Assembly (NCBI GenBank): GCA_963676655.2
Contig: CAXXKX010000005.1
Coordinates: 310,001 to 374,000 of the forward strand
Source of the DNA: G963676655 sp963676655
Lineage (GTDB): Bacteria; Verrucomicrobiota; Lentisphaeria; Victivallales; Victivallaceae
Direction: 5' to 3'
Length of the DNA: 64,000 nt
A program made the position numbers and the translations under genes. The notes beneath the pieces were generated by a model. It saw nothing but the letters and a program-made list of their open reading frames with translations, did not search any database and was not told where the DNA came from. Of this stretch, positions 1 to 8,594 are shown piece by piece. Position 1 is the first letter of the stretch; each line of letters starts with the position of its first letter.

Positions 1-1
1 A

Positions 2-142
2 TTACCGGTTCCGAATCCGGAATACGGTTCACAAGGTCCAACTTTCATAATTGAAATGCCGCTGCGCCTGAAAGAAGACTTCACCCAAAGACTCCAGGAT
101 ATAACTAACGGACAAGTCAGAATCAAATTTGATAATTTGTAA
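2..142 (+). CDS. C-terminal end of a probable sensor histidine kinase (partial)
   Basis: The open frame enters from outside the window and ends at TAA 140-142, giving 46 residues. The stretch GSQGPTFIIEMPL resembles the end of a histidine-kinase HATPase_c domain, where a G-x-G-T-x-F motif is followed by a hydrophobic strand ending in a proline. The stop codon sits inside an 8-bp micro-tandem repeat (TTTGTAAA). Only the tail is visible, so the assignment rests on this short motif. Another GHKL-fold ATPase is possible. Confidence 0.5.
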   Translation, partial: LPVPNPEYGSQGPTFIIEMPLRLKEDFTQRLQDITNGQVRIKFDNL

Positions 143-162
143 ATTTGTAAATTTGTAATTAT
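135..162. repeat. 8-bp micro-tandem repeat (ATTTGTAA)
   Basis: About three copies of an 8-bp unit lie directly over and after the stop codon of the partial kinase gene. The unit contains TAA and its length is not a multiple of three, so it puts stops in all three forward frames. The same word recurs at 20142-20181 after another stop codon. Confidence 0.75.
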
Positions 163-338
163 TTATACTTTGAGCGGGAGGAAATTTAACTTTTAATGTG
201 ATGATGCCAAATGCCGGATTGTTTTTTACAAGTCATTGGCTACCAGAGGCAACCAAGAATTTGCAAAGAGCAAAAACGGCGTTAACAGGGCACAATTAAA
301 GGTTAATATTTCAAGCGTTTAAAGTATAACTGCTTATT

Positions 339-1031
339 TTACTCTTTTTCTGCGGCTACTTCATTAAGCGCCAGGGATAGCGTCATATATATGCGACGAA
401 CAGTCCTTGTAAAGAGTCGTTCCATCATGTTGATTAATAGAAGTATTACAAAAATATTAAACACATTTGCGGCATCAAAAATTTTGAATTTTCCGTTACC
501 AACGAATTGCACCGCATGGCTGGTTAAATAAAAAATGTAACAAGCCCAAAAGACGCCAATCAAGCCTCGAGGGATACGCATTCTTACTTCAAACGCGTTT
601 TTCATCATTTCCACGTTCTTTTCTATTGCGGCAAGCTGTAATGCGCTGTAGAATTTATCACGAATATACGTGGAAATCTTCTCGATAAAGTCTTCTTTGA
701 CATCATCGTCCAAAGATTTTCTGGAAGCAACCAATGGAGCGAATATTATAGCTATAAGAAGGGACACAATAAAATTTGCAATCAAATAATCATTGCGTCC
801 ATTGAAACTGCCAGTTAACAACGACAGAAGATTAATAAACTCAAAAAATACCACGGCTATGATCAATGTCTTAAAAATTAGAAACGCATTAATTCCAAAC
901 ACTATGTATCCCATAAAATGATCATAAGTCAAAGCATCAATAATTTTCATAAATCGAGATTCATCTTCCTTAACCTCAAAAATAACGTCCTCGGTTTTCC
1001 GTAAAAGCTCTTTTGTTTCATGTATAATCAT
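339..1031 (-). CDS. Hypothetical multi-pass membrane protein
   Basis: This 230-residue protein is of no recognised family. It has a charged cytoplasmic-looking N-terminus (about residues 1-35), two hydrophobic segments around residues 40-70 and 80-105, an amphipathic middle, and a further hydrophobic pair around 155-205. It begins with ATG 10 bp after the end of the GIY-YIG gene (1041-2435), so the two probably form one transcript. Base composition is clearly AT-rich compared with recR or glyS nearby, which suggests acquired DNA. A decayed copy of its middle lies at 2792-2875. The function is unknown. Confidence 0.7.
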   Translation of the reverse strand: MIIHETKELLRKTEDVIFEVKEDESRFMKIIDALTYDHFMGYIVFGINAFLIFKTLIIAVVFFEFINLLSLLTGSFNGRNDYLIANFIVSLLIAIIFAPLVASRKSLDDDVKEDFIEKISTYIRDKFYSALQLAAIEKNVEMMKNAFEVRMRIPRGLIGVFWACYIFYLTSHAVQFVGNGKFKIFDAANVFNIFVILLLINMMERLFTRTVRRIYMTLSLALNEVAAEKE

Positions 1032-1040
1032 AAATAAACC

Positions 1041-2435
1041 TCAAGATAAAAATTTTTCCATTAAAGCTTTTGAGGTACGGTAATCCTTCGCCTCAGGTAT
1101 TCTAGTAAAAAATATTTCTGGATCATGTTTTTTGGCAAGGGCCTCAATACTATCAATGTCTACCCTAAAAAATTCCTTACGGGAATTCACTTTATTCATG
1201 CGAAATGGCTCACATGCCTTATGTAATACATTTTCCAATTCAGGAGCATTTTCAGAGTAAATTATTGCATGAACATCAAACTCAAATGGTACAGACGCAC
1301 TGCTAAGTTCTTTAACCCTCTCCATTGGTTCAAGCCTACGAGTCATGCCTATTTTAAAAACATTATCTCCAAATGATCCTATATTTGATATAATATATAC
1401 ATGTCCAGATTTTGTCTGCTGTGCTCGACTTATAGCTCTTTCTTTTTTCTGTTTAGCTTCTTCTAACTGTGCTTGAAGTAAAGAGATTTTATTTTGTAAT
1501 AATTCATGTTTTTCTCCTGTCGCAATTTTAGCATCAGCAAGAGCTTTATTTAATGCTGTTTCATATATACGTTCTTCTTTTTCTGCTTCTTTTTGCGCTT
1601 TCTCTATTTCTCTTTCGGCCTTAAGTTCATCCCTCATTATCTCTTTAATTTGTCTTTGTAATTCAGCCTCTTGCTCTTTCTTTTCTTCAAGTTCATGAAC
1701 TATTTGGAGTTCAGATATTTTGAGGTTCATATACTCTTTTGTAATCTGTAACATTGATCGGGATATTAAATTATTAATCTGATCTCTAAGTTTTTTTATG
1801 CGTTGTTCATAAGTGACCACATTTTTATAATTCACTTTTGAACAAAATACATCGCATTCTGAATTGAATGCTCTGGTTACCAAACTAACGATATTTTTCA
1901 AAGATTTTTTTTCATTTGGTAATGGAGGGGTTTTGCTTACATATATAACCGCAGTTTCATTTCTTATTGCATCTTTTTGTTTTTCCCTTATATTAATAAG
2001 CTCTCTTTCATATTCTACAAATTTATCGAACTTATATTTAGGTTCATATAATCCCTGACTATAAAGCAAATCCTTTTCTTCTAATAAATTGATTTCATAT
2101 TGCAAGCTATTCTTTTGTGTTAATAAAGATTCTAGTTCACTGCTTATTGAATCTATTTCGCCCAAGAGACGTTCTTTTTCTGTGCTAATATTTTCCAATT
2201 CAATCAATGATACTTTTTTCTGATTTGCATGGTCGGCAAAAGCTTCGTCTTTCATACGAATTATAATTGATTCTGCTTCTTGTTTAACCCTTTCTGCTTC
2301 TTTTTCAATATCCATTATGGGTTCATATTTCTTATTTATTTGGGTTAACTCAGTATTTTTTTGTATCAGCACTACAATTGCAGTAACTGCACAAGCTATT
2401 ACCAATATAACGATTAGGAAAACAATAATAATCAC
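1041..2435 (-). CDS. Membrane-anchored coiled-coil protein with C-terminal T5orf172/GIY-YIG-type domain (DUF4041-like)
   Basis: I place the start at GTG 2435, because a GGAGGT site (2441-2446) lies five bases upstream; a longer reading begins at 2510 without such a site. The 464-residue product has an N-terminal hydrophobic anchor (SVIIIVFLIVILVIACAV), a long charged coiled coil, then a roughly 100-residue C-terminal domain beginning VYIISNIG with FKIGMTRR and FRMNKVNSRKEFF. That order of VYI, KIGMT and EFF motifs is characteristic of the T5orf172/Mug113 branch of GIY-YIG nucleases, which commonly follows a DUF4041 coiled-coil region. Such proteins occur in phages and in mobile or defence regions. 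DNA cleavage here is inferred, not shown. Confidence 0.8.
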   Translation of the reverse strand: MIIIVFLIVILVIACAVTAIVVLIQKNTELTQINKKYEPIMDIEKEAERVKQEAESIIIRMKDEAFADHANQKKVSLIELENISTEKERLLGEIDSISSELESLLTQKNSLQYEINLLEEKDLLYSQGLYEPKYKFDKFVEYERELINIREKQKDAIRNETAVIYVSKTPPLPNEKKSLKNIVSLVTRAFNSECDVFCSKVNYKNVVTYEQRIKKLRDQINNLISRSMLQITKEYMNLKISELQIVHELEEKKEQEAELQRQIKEIMRDELKAEREIEKAQKEAEKEERIYETALNKALADAKIATGEKHELLQNKISLLQAQLEEAKQKKERAISRAQQTKSGHVYIISNIGSFGDNVFKIGMTRRLEPMERVKELSSASVPFEFDVHAIIYSENAPELENVLHKACEPFRMNKVNSRKEFFRVDIDSIEALAKKHDPEIFFTRIPEAKDYRTSKALMEKFLS

Positions 2436-2440
2436 AGAAC

Positions 2441-2446
2441 ACCTCC
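2441..2446 (-). promoter_or_regulatory. Ribosome binding site deciding the GTG start at 2435
   Basis: GGAGGT on the minus strand, with a five-base spacer before GTG. This is the strongest Shine-Dalgarno match in the region and argues against the upstream start at 2510. Confidence 0.75.
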
Positions 2447-2791
2447 TTTTCAAAAAACATATAAATACATTGAGTTTTATTATACAGTAAAACATCAACT
2501 TGTCAAACAAAAACTTACACCAAGACTAACATTCACCATACGAATATTATTTCATAGTACATTAATCATTAAGACATTGACAAACAGTCATCAAATACAA
2601 AATTAAACATTCATTGTACCACTAATCATCTAAGTTTAATATGTAACAGACAAAAAACAACTTACCATAACTTAGAAAAACTAACTTCCCGTCCATACGC
2701 AGAGGTCTCCCTCCTACAATAACAGGTTGGAGTATATCAAATCAATTTGACGGCGCCAGCACCGGTAAAGATATACGATTTGGCTAAAATC

Positions 2792-2875
2792 TAACAAGCC
2801 CCAAATACGCCAATCAAGCCTCGAGGGGGACGCATTCTTCATCATTTCCACGTTCTTTTCTATTGCGGCAAGCTG
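2792..2875 (-). pseudogene. Decayed duplicate of part of the membrane gene at 339-1031
   Basis: This segment matches 538-638 almost base for base in the same orientation (shared CAATCAAGCCTCGAGGG, then the stretch encoding AAIEKNVEMMKNA). It carries a 17-bp internal deletion that breaks the frame. Similarity stops abruptly on both sides. No intact copy surrounds it, so it is a remnant left by duplication or recombination. The rest of 2511-3021 holds only the promoter of the next gene. Confidence 0.8.
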
Positions 2876-2951
2876 ACTTAATTGTAAATGATTCATTAAG
2901 ATAGATATTCTTAGATTATTTAGTCAATAATATATAAATGTAAAAAAACTC

Positions 2952-2980
2952 TTGACGACATCGTATTCAGCATGTATAAA
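2952..2980 (+). promoter_or_regulatory. Sigma70-type promoter for the esterase gene
   Basis: TTGACG (2952-2957), a 17-bp spacer and TATAAA (2975-2980) precede the gene starting at 3022 by about 35 bp. The geometry is ideal for a housekeeping promoter. Confidence 0.75.
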
Positions 2981-3021
2981 TATTGAAGCTTACAATGAAT
3001 TAACCAGGAAAGAAGAGAACA

Positions 3022-3774
3022 ATGAGAAATTATTTCTGTTTCATCACTCTTGTTTTTGCTATTGCGCTGTTTTGCAGTGGATGCGTCAGCGATAAAGTTG
3101 AGACCGGGCAACACGCACATGCATTCAAGAAAAAGATCGATTTAACCATTAAATCAGATTATTTACTATATCTGCCGGAGACCTACAATTCTTCACAAAA
3201 AAAATGGCCGCTCATCTTATTTCTGCATGGAGCCGGAGAGCGTGGAAATGACCTGGACCAAGTCAAACGGCATGGTCCGCCAAAACTCATTGCCAAAGGT
3301 AAAAAAGACCTTCCATTCATCATTGTTTCCCCACAGTGTCCTAAGAATGGCTGGTGGGCAAATAATATTCAAATGAAAGCCTTAAATCTGTTACTTGATG
3401 AAATCATCAGCAAATACCGGGTTGACAAAGATCGTATTTACTTGACCGGCCTGAGTATGGGAGGATACGGCACCTGGAGTCTGGCGGCGGAGAATCCGGA
3501 ACGCTTTGCAGCAATCGCCCCGATCTGCGGCGGTGGAGATCCCCATACTGCAAAAAAGTTGGCAAAAATGCCGATATGGGTATTTCATGGCGGCAAGGAT
3601 AAAGTTGTACCGATTGACAAATCACAAAAAATGGTTGAAGCATTGAAAAAAGCCGGAAATGAGGTAAAGTTCACCGTCTATCCGGAAGCCGGGCATAATT
3701 CTTGGGCCAAAACTTACGATAATCCCGAACTTTACAAATGGTTTCTGGACCACTCACGTCCGTTCAAGCCCTGA
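3022..3774 (+). CDS. Secreted alpha/beta-hydrolase (esterase, prolyl-oligopeptidase/dienelactone hydrolase type)
   Basis: This 250-residue protein has an N-terminal export signal ending in a lipobox-like SGC (Cys21), so it is probably a lipoprotein. An alpha/beta-hydrolase core follows: LFLHGAGERG around residue 67 (oxyanion region), nucleophile Ser145 in GLSMGGYG, Asp193 in GGKDKVVP and His225 in GHNSW complete the triad. This layout is typical of the short 'phospholipase/carboxylesterase' proteins that deacylate or de-esterify plant or algal polysaccharides. It is monocistronic behind its own promoter and ends with an AGGAG-independent intergenic gap. The exact substrate cannot be told from sequence. 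Confidence 0.88.
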   Translation: MRNYFCFITLVFAIALFCSGCVSDKVETGQHAHAFKKKIDLTIKSDYLLYLPETYNSSQKKWPLILFLHGAGERGNDLDQVKRHGPPKLIAKGKKDLPFIIVSPQCPKNGWWANNIQMKALNLLLDEIISKYRVDKDRIYLTGLSMGGYGTWSLAAENPERFAAIAPICGGGDPHTAKKLAKMPIWVFHGGKDKVVPIDKSQKMVEALKKAGNEVKFTVYPEAGHNSWAKTYDNPELYKWFLDHSRPFKP

Positions 3775-3992
3775 TAATTATATCCCAAATAATAGAGATG
3801 CAATAATGTTCTGAAGTTAAAAAATTTATTGAACACTATGGAATCATATACGGGGGCAGTTTGTTTAAAGGTGCAGAGGATTTTCGCATCACCCGGCAAA
3901 TAAGTCAATGATGTGCTTCGCACCTTTAATGTTCGGGGGGAATCTCAGCTTTGTTTTAATGCCGGTCCGGGGACCAGCACTCCCGGGAATGC

Positions 3993-4604
3993 TTAATCGT
4001 TCATGGAGGTGCGGCCGGTGAGCGCGGCGCCAATGGTGGCCGCGTCGGCGTAGGAGATGTCCGATCCGGCAGGAAGGCCTTGAGCCAGACGGGTAATCTT
4101 GATTGATTTTCCGGTCAATTGTCCGCTCAAATAAACAGCGGTGGCCTGCCCTTCGACATCGGGGCTGAGCGCCAGAATGACTTCTTTCACATCACCATCA
4201 TTGACCCGTTTAACTAATGCGGCAATATTTAATTTATCCGGCCCTACCCCGCTGAGCGGTGAAAGTTTACCGCCTAGAACATGGTAGAGGCCCCGATAAA
4301 AAGCGCTTTCCTCGATACTGAATATCTGCGAGAAATCTTCAACCACACAAATAGTCGATTCGTCCCGCACGGGATTGGCGCAAATACCGCATAAAGCATC
4401 ATCCTCGGAAAGGTTGCCGCATTGCGGGCAAAAGCTGATGCGTTCAGCGGCGGCCGATACCGCCGCGGCCAGATGTTCGAGTTTCTCCGTATCCCATTTG
4501 ATCATGGACAGAGCCATACGTTCAGCGCTGCGCTTGCCTACTCCGGGCAGGCTTTTCAGCAGACTGATAAGCTGTTCCACTGATTCAGGATATTTTCCGG
4601 ACAT
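3993..4604 (-). CDS. recR: Recombination mediator RecR
   Basis: This 203-residue protein has the full RecR layout: an N-terminal helix-hairpin-helix (SLPGVGKRSAERMA, about residues 18-31), a four-cysteine zinc site (CPQCGN and CGICANP, about residues 59-76), then a Toprim domain beginning ICVVEDFSQIFSIEE. It helps load RecA on gaps with RecF/RecO. ATG 4604 has AAAGG seven bases upstream. It follows the YbaB/EbfC gene after 38 bp, the classic dnaX-ybaB-recR order without dnaX, and the two are probably cotranscribed. Confidence 0.96.
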   Translation of the reverse strand: MSGKYPESVEQLISLLKSLPGVGKRSAERMALSMIKWDTEKLEHLAAAVSAAAERISFCPQCGNLSEDDALCGICANPVRDESTICVVEDFSQIFSIEESAFYRGLYHVLGGKLSPLSGVGPDKLNIAALVKRVNDGDVKEVILALSPDVEGQATAVYLSGQLTGKSIKITRLAQGLPAGSDISYADAATIGAALTGRTSMND

Positions 4605-4642
4605 TTTTGAACCTTTCCAGAGTGGAGAAACCCGGACGGGCT

Positions 4643-4978
4643 TTAAAACATCTTGGACAAATCAGGCATGCCGGGAACATTGAGGCCTTCTGTGAGGGCG
4701 GCCATTTTTTCGGCGGCTTCCTGACGGGCCTTGTTGACCGCTTCGTTCATCGCGGCAGTGACCATGTCTTCGAGCAACTCATTGTCATCGAGGCAATCCG
4801 GGCTGATAGTCAATTTACGAACGGTGAAATCGCCGCCGATAGTTACTTCAACCTTGCCGCCCGCAACGGAACTGGTATACTCTTTGGTCGCAAGGTCCTC
4901 TTTGACCTGCTGCATGTCCTTTTGAAATTGACCGGCTTTCTTCATCAGACCGGCCAGTTGTCCGAGGTTTCCAAACAT
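4643..4978 (-). CDS. YbaB/EbfC-family nucleoid-associated protein
   Basis: This 111-residue protein has the expected size and pattern for the family. It has an N-terminal helix rich in M, K and Q (MKKAGQFQKDMQQVKEDL), a central strand pair around GGKVEVTIGGDFTVRKLTI, and a C-terminal helix (AMNEAVNKARQEAAEKMAAL). Members form dimers that bind DNA. It lies directly upstream of recR, the usual neighbour. GGAG precedes ATG 4978. Confidence 0.93.
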   Translation of the reverse strand: MFGNLGQLAGLMKKAGQFQKDMQQVKEDLATKEYTSSVAGGKVEVTIGGDFTVRKLTISPDCLDDNELLEDMVTAAMNEAVNKARQEAAEKMAALTEGLNVPGMPDLSKMF

Positions 4979-5000
4979 TGTGTAAAATCTCCGATTTTAG

Positions 5001-5028
5001 TTGAAAGTTGAAAGTTGAAAGCTGAAGG
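5001..5028. repeat. 8-bp micro-tandem repeat (TTGAAAGT)
   Basis: Three and a half copies of an 8-bp word lie between the glyS and ybaB genes. The unit carries TGA, giving stops in all three plus-strand frames. The same word appears within the inverted 220-bp pair (about 44040-44075 and 55550-55580). Confidence 0.7.
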
Positions 5029-5060
5029 TGGTAAACAACAACTCACAACGGCAACTTAAA

Positions 5061-6368
5061 TTATCCGTTAATTTTTTTATCGAGATAAGCGCGCAATTCA
5101 GTAACGTTGACGCGATCCTGTTCCATGGTGTCGCGATTACGGACGGTCACGGCATCATCCTCGGCTGAATCAAAATCATAAGTGATACAGAACGGGGTAC
5201 CGATTTCGTCCTGGCGACGATAACGTTTACCAATCGAACCGGTTACGTCAAACTCGGAACGGAAATATTTACCAACGTCGGCAAAGAGTTTTTCAGCGGG
5301 TTCACTAAGTTTCTTGGAAAGCGGCAGCACCGCGGCCTGAACCGGCGCGATCTTGGCCGGGATACGCAATACGAGTCGGGATTCTCCCTCTTTGATCTCC
5401 TCATCATCATAGGCCTTGCACAGTACAGCCAGGAAAGTGCGGTCAACACCGACGCTGGTTTCGATAACGGTCGGAGTGACTTTGCGCTGGTTGTCGTGAT
5501 CCATATACTGAAGGTCCTGACCGGAGAATTCCTGATGCTGATCCATATCCCAGGTGCCGCGATGATGGATGCCTTCGAGTTCGCCCCAGCCGAACGGGAA
5601 CTTGAATTCGATGTCCATCGCGGCTTTGGCGTAATGAGCCAGCTTGTCATGGTCATGAGTACGGATATCGTCGGCAGTGAATTGCAATTCTTCACTATAA
5701 TATTTCAAACGCTGGTCGCGCCAGTACTCGTACCATTCCATGGCGTTTTCGTCTTCGCAGAAGAATTCCATTTCCATCTGGCTGAATTCACGTGAACGGA
5801 ATGTAAAGTTACGCGGGGTGATCTCATTACGAAAAGCCTTACCGATCTGGGCAATACCGAACGGCAGTTTCTGGCGGGAAGCAACCCGGACCTGATGGAA
5901 ATCAACAAAGATCGGCTGGCAGGTTTCAGCCCGCAAATAAGCAACATGGTCCTCGTCAAAGATCGGTCCGACATAAGTTTTCATCATCAGATTGAATTCG
6001 CGCGGTTCAGTAAGGTTTTTCGAGCCGCAGGCCGGGCAAGTGGTCGGGTCTTCCATCTGGTCGACGCGGTGACGGTTCTTGCAGTCCTTGCAGTCAGTCA
6101 TCTCATCACTGAACTGGTCAATATGACCGGAGGCTTTCCAGACTTTTGGATGGCAGATCACGGTTGAATCAAGACCTTCGACGTTGGTTCTGGTTTCAAC
6201 CATGAAGTTCCACCAGAGCTGTTCGATCGCCCGTTTCATTCTGACGCCGTATGGGCCGTAATCCCAGAAGCCGTTGTAGCCGCCGTAAATCTCTGAACTT
6301 TGAAAGATAAATCCGCGCCGCTTGCACAGAGATACTATTTGCTCCATTTGAACCGGTTCTTTTGACAT
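5061..6368 (-). CDS. glyQS: Glycine-tRNA ligase (single-chain, dimeric type)
   Basis: The 435-residue protein starts at ATG 6368, which has AGGAG upstream; the frame continues to 6410 without a ribosome site. Class II synthetase features are present: motif 2 (FRNEITPRNFTFRSREFSQMEME split over the strand), a motif 3 region near GVDRTFLAVLC, the insertion with CxxC...CxxC zinc-binding cysteines (CKDCKN and CPACGS), and a C-terminal anticodon-binding domain (KIAPVQAAVLPL). This is the alpha2 eukaryote/archaeal-like form, also common in many bacteria, rather than the alpha2beta2 GlyQ/GlyS form. It charges tRNA-Gly with glycine. Confidence 0.95.
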   Translation of the reverse strand: MSKEPVQMEQIVSLCKRRGFIFQSSEIYGGYNGFWDYGPYGVRMKRAIEQLWWNFMVETRTNVEGLDSTVICHPKVWKASGHIDQFSDEMTDCKDCKNRHRVDQMEDPTTCPACGSKNLTEPREFNLMMKTYVGPIFDEDHVAYLRAETCQPIFVDFHQVRVASRQKLPFGIAQIGKAFRNEITPRNFTFRSREFSQMEMEFFCEDENAMEWYEYWRDQRLKYYSEELQFTADDIRTHDHDKLAHYAKAAMDIEFKFPFGWGELEGIHHRGTWDMDQHQEFSGQDLQYMDHDNQRKVTPTVIETSVGVDRTFLAVLCKAYDDEEIKEGESRLVLRIPAKIAPVQAAVLPLSKKLSEPAEKLFADVGKYFRSEFDVTGSIGKRYRRQDEIGTPFCITYDFDSAEDDAVTVRNRDTMEQDRVNVTELRAYLDKKING

Positions 6369-7137
6369 ATTCGCTTTCTCCTGCTTTATATAATTTCTGC
6401 ATATAATCAAAATTTAAACAACAAATATACCATCGTTTGGGGAAAATTCAATTATTGCAAGCAATGTAAAAGCATAAATGTCCCGGCTGATTTACGCGAC
6501 AAAACCGCACGCAGGAGTTGTTCAGCCACAAATTTCACGAATAGCACGAATTTTTTAATAAATAACATAATATCGACGACTCCGCCAGTAAAAAAAAGAA
6601 TTTATTTATAATTATATCGCCCCGGGCCGGGCCCGGACGTGATCCAGCGGCGGAACGCTGGCCGCCCGTATCCAACGGGTGGAATGTTGCGCAATTCATT
6701 GCGCGTAAAACAATTCCATTCTCGAAAAGCGATGTCTTTGAAAAATGCGCGCAGCTAATTTTTCAAGGACATTGAGCGTTCGAGCAGTTTCCCATAAGTC
6801 AGATTTTTGTTCCGGCGCAACTTTTGGCGGAGTCGTCAATATCCGGATCAACCCAACCCTTACCCGCAAAACATTGCAAATAAGCGTCATACAATAGAAA
6901 AACTAAACGTGTTTTCACGCGGAGCGTAATATGAATTCGTGTAATTCGTGAGATTCGTGGCTTCCTTGTGTTTTTATCGGCCTCATTCCAGGCGGCACTT
7001 TTCCCAAAAACCTGATTTTTTGAATTTGCAAACCATTTATAAAGATGTATATTAGTTTTGAAAACTTTATTATTGAGCTTGTTTATTACTTGTTAACCAA
7101 GCTTTGTTAAGTCTTTTATTGAAGGAGAAGTTCCGGT
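6369..7137. other. Noncoding interval with nested inverted repeats
   Basis: No convincing gene is present. An outer pair of inverted arms (about 6524-6557 and 6930-6963, CACGAATxxCACGAAT words) encloses an inner pair (GACGACTCCGCCA at about 6575-6587 and its complement at about 6829-6841). The interior is GC-rich with several short palindromes around 6610-6710. A probable promoter for the response regulator lies at the right end. Confidence 0.6.
7026..7053 (+). promoter_or_regulatory. Possible promoter for the response regulator
   Basis: TTGCAA (7026-7031) and TATATT (7048-7053) are separated by 16 bp, 85 bp ahead of ATG 7138. The match is moderate. Confidence 0.4.
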
Positions 7138-7752
7138 ATGGCGGATGATAATAACGGCCCCTTGATGGTACCCTACGAGCTGGCATGTATCAGAGAGAAA
7201 GCAACTCGGCTTTTGGCCTCCGGCCTTGATCCGAAGCTTGCTGCATATGTTGAACTGATCGTGGAGTGCAGCGACCGGGGGCTGAAGAACATGTCATCCG
7301 GTCGATCAAACGCAAGCGTCCCTGCTCCTGTGACCGCCCCGGTTGCTCCGGAAAAGAAGGCTGAAGAAGCCGGTAAATCCGCGACCCGTCAGGTATTGGT
7401 GGTTGAAGATAACTTTGCCAATCAGCTTGTCGTTTCCGAAATCCTCAAGAAAATCTACTGTGAGCCTTATGTGGTGGATTCAGGAGAAGAAGGACTGGAA
7501 ATATTGAAGAAGGACCCGGAAAAGTTCAACCTTATCATTATGGACTGCCAGATGCCCGGTATGGATGGTTATGAAACCACTCAGGCAATTCGCAAACTTG
7601 ACAATGCCGCGGCTAATCTGCCGATTGTTGCGTTAACCGCCGATGCCATGCAGGGAACCAGAGAGCGTTGCCTTAATTCCGGCATGAACGAATATCTGAC
7701 AAAGCCGGTAGTTCTTAATCAGCTTAAAAAGGTCATTGACCTGTTCGTATAA
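7138..7752 (+). CDS. Response-regulator receiver protein with N-terminal extension
   Basis: The 204-residue product has an N-terminal helical segment (about 1-55), a proline/alanine linker (about 58-80) and a complete C-terminal receiver domain. The acidic pocket is Glu90-Asp91, the phosphoacceptor is Asp136 in IIMDCQMPGMDG, followed by ALTADA and the conserved Lys in LTKPV. No DNA-binding output domain follows, so it probably works as a stand-alone or phosphorelay receiver of the kind found at the end of hybrid kinases. It has a strong GAAGGAG site and is followed after 31 bp by a secreted coiled-coil protein, perhaps cotranscribed. Confidence 0.9.
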   Translation: MADDNNGPLMVPYELACIREKATRLLASGLDPKLAAYVELIVECSDRGLKNMSSGRSNASVPAPVTAPVAPEKKAEEAGKSATRQVLVVEDNFANQLVVSEILKKIYCEPYVVDSGEEGLEILKKDPEKFNLIIMDCQMPGMDGYETTQAIRKLDNAAANLPIVALTADAMQGTRERCLNSGMNEYLTKPVVLNQLKKVIDLFV

Positions 7753-7783
7753 AATCAGTTAACAGATATTTCAGGGGAGCATT

Positions 7784-8437
7784 ATGAAGAAGTTGCTTGC
7801 GGCATTTTTTGCCATTTTTATGTTCGCTACCGTTTACGGTGATTCCAAAGTCGAAGAGCTTGAAAAGCGGGTTAATGAACTTGAAACAAATTTAAAAATC
7901 CTTGAAGCCCAGGTTAAAAAACTGGCCCTGTTCAATCAGAAATTACTTGAAGCCGGTAAGAAGAAAAAAGCTCTTATCGACAATAAAAATCAAAAAATTC
8001 TCGAAGCGCGGTCCCGTTTCAAACAGGATTTGAAAACATATTCAAAAGAGCAGTTGTCGGAAATTGAAAAACTCTACCAGGTAGCGAACCGGAATTTTAG
8101 AACCCCGGAAGCCAGGAAAAGTCTGGAAACCCTGATTTCAAAGTACAAAAAAGCTAATCGAACCGGCTGCGCGGTCCTCTATCTTGGACAAATGTCCAAA
8201 GGCGACGAGCAGTTGTATTATTTGAACCTGGCCAAAGACCAGTTTGGCGACTGCTTTTATGCCAACGGCGTGCAAGTAGGCGCTTATGCCCGCTTCTACC
8301 TGGGATTACGCGACCTTAAAGAAGGCAAAAAAGAAGAAGCTAAAAAGCTCTTTCAAGAAATCCTGACCAATTATCCCGGAGCAATCGACCACCGAGGCAA
8401 TAAGCTGGATAAATACATAGTCAAATATACAAAGTAA
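7784..8437 (+). CDS. Secreted coiled-coil/TPR-like protein (CpoB/YbgF-like)
   Basis: The 217-residue protein has a signal peptide (MKKLLAAFFAIFMFATVYG), then a heptad coiled coil (VEELEKRVNELETNLKILE, about residues 22-50). The helical C-terminal half looks like one or two TPR units (FYLGLRDLKEGKKEEAKKLF). Short coiled coil plus TPR is the architecture of periplasmic CpoB/YbgF, but no diagnostic motif proves orthology and no tol-pal genes are nearby. AGGGGAG lies seven bases before ATG. Confidence 0.7.
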   Translation: MKKLLAAFFAIFMFATVYGDSKVEELEKRVNELETNLKILEAQVKKLALFNQKLLEAGKKKKALIDNKNQKILEARSRFKQDLKTYSKEQLSEIEKLYQVANRNFRTPEARKSLETLISKYKKANRTGCAVLYLGQMSKGDEQLYYLNLAKDQFGDCFYANGVQVGAYARFYLGLRDLKEGKKEEAKKLFQEILTNYPGAIDHRGNKLDKYIVKYTK

Positions 8438-8594
8438 AACACAGAAATTATTCGAAAATCCGGCAAGTTTCGGTCTGAGAGCAGCGGGGAGTTTCTCGCC
8501 ATAAAACTTACAGTACGGGTAATAATATTGCGACTTTCATTGACAGTTAATAGTGGAGATGAGCACCCATTAGCATAAATGATAGATAAACAAT

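Noticed and set aside
6696..6890. 64-residue frame on the minus strand between glyS and the response regulator
   Set aside because: No ribosome site, no recognisable features, and it overlaps the nested inverted repeats.
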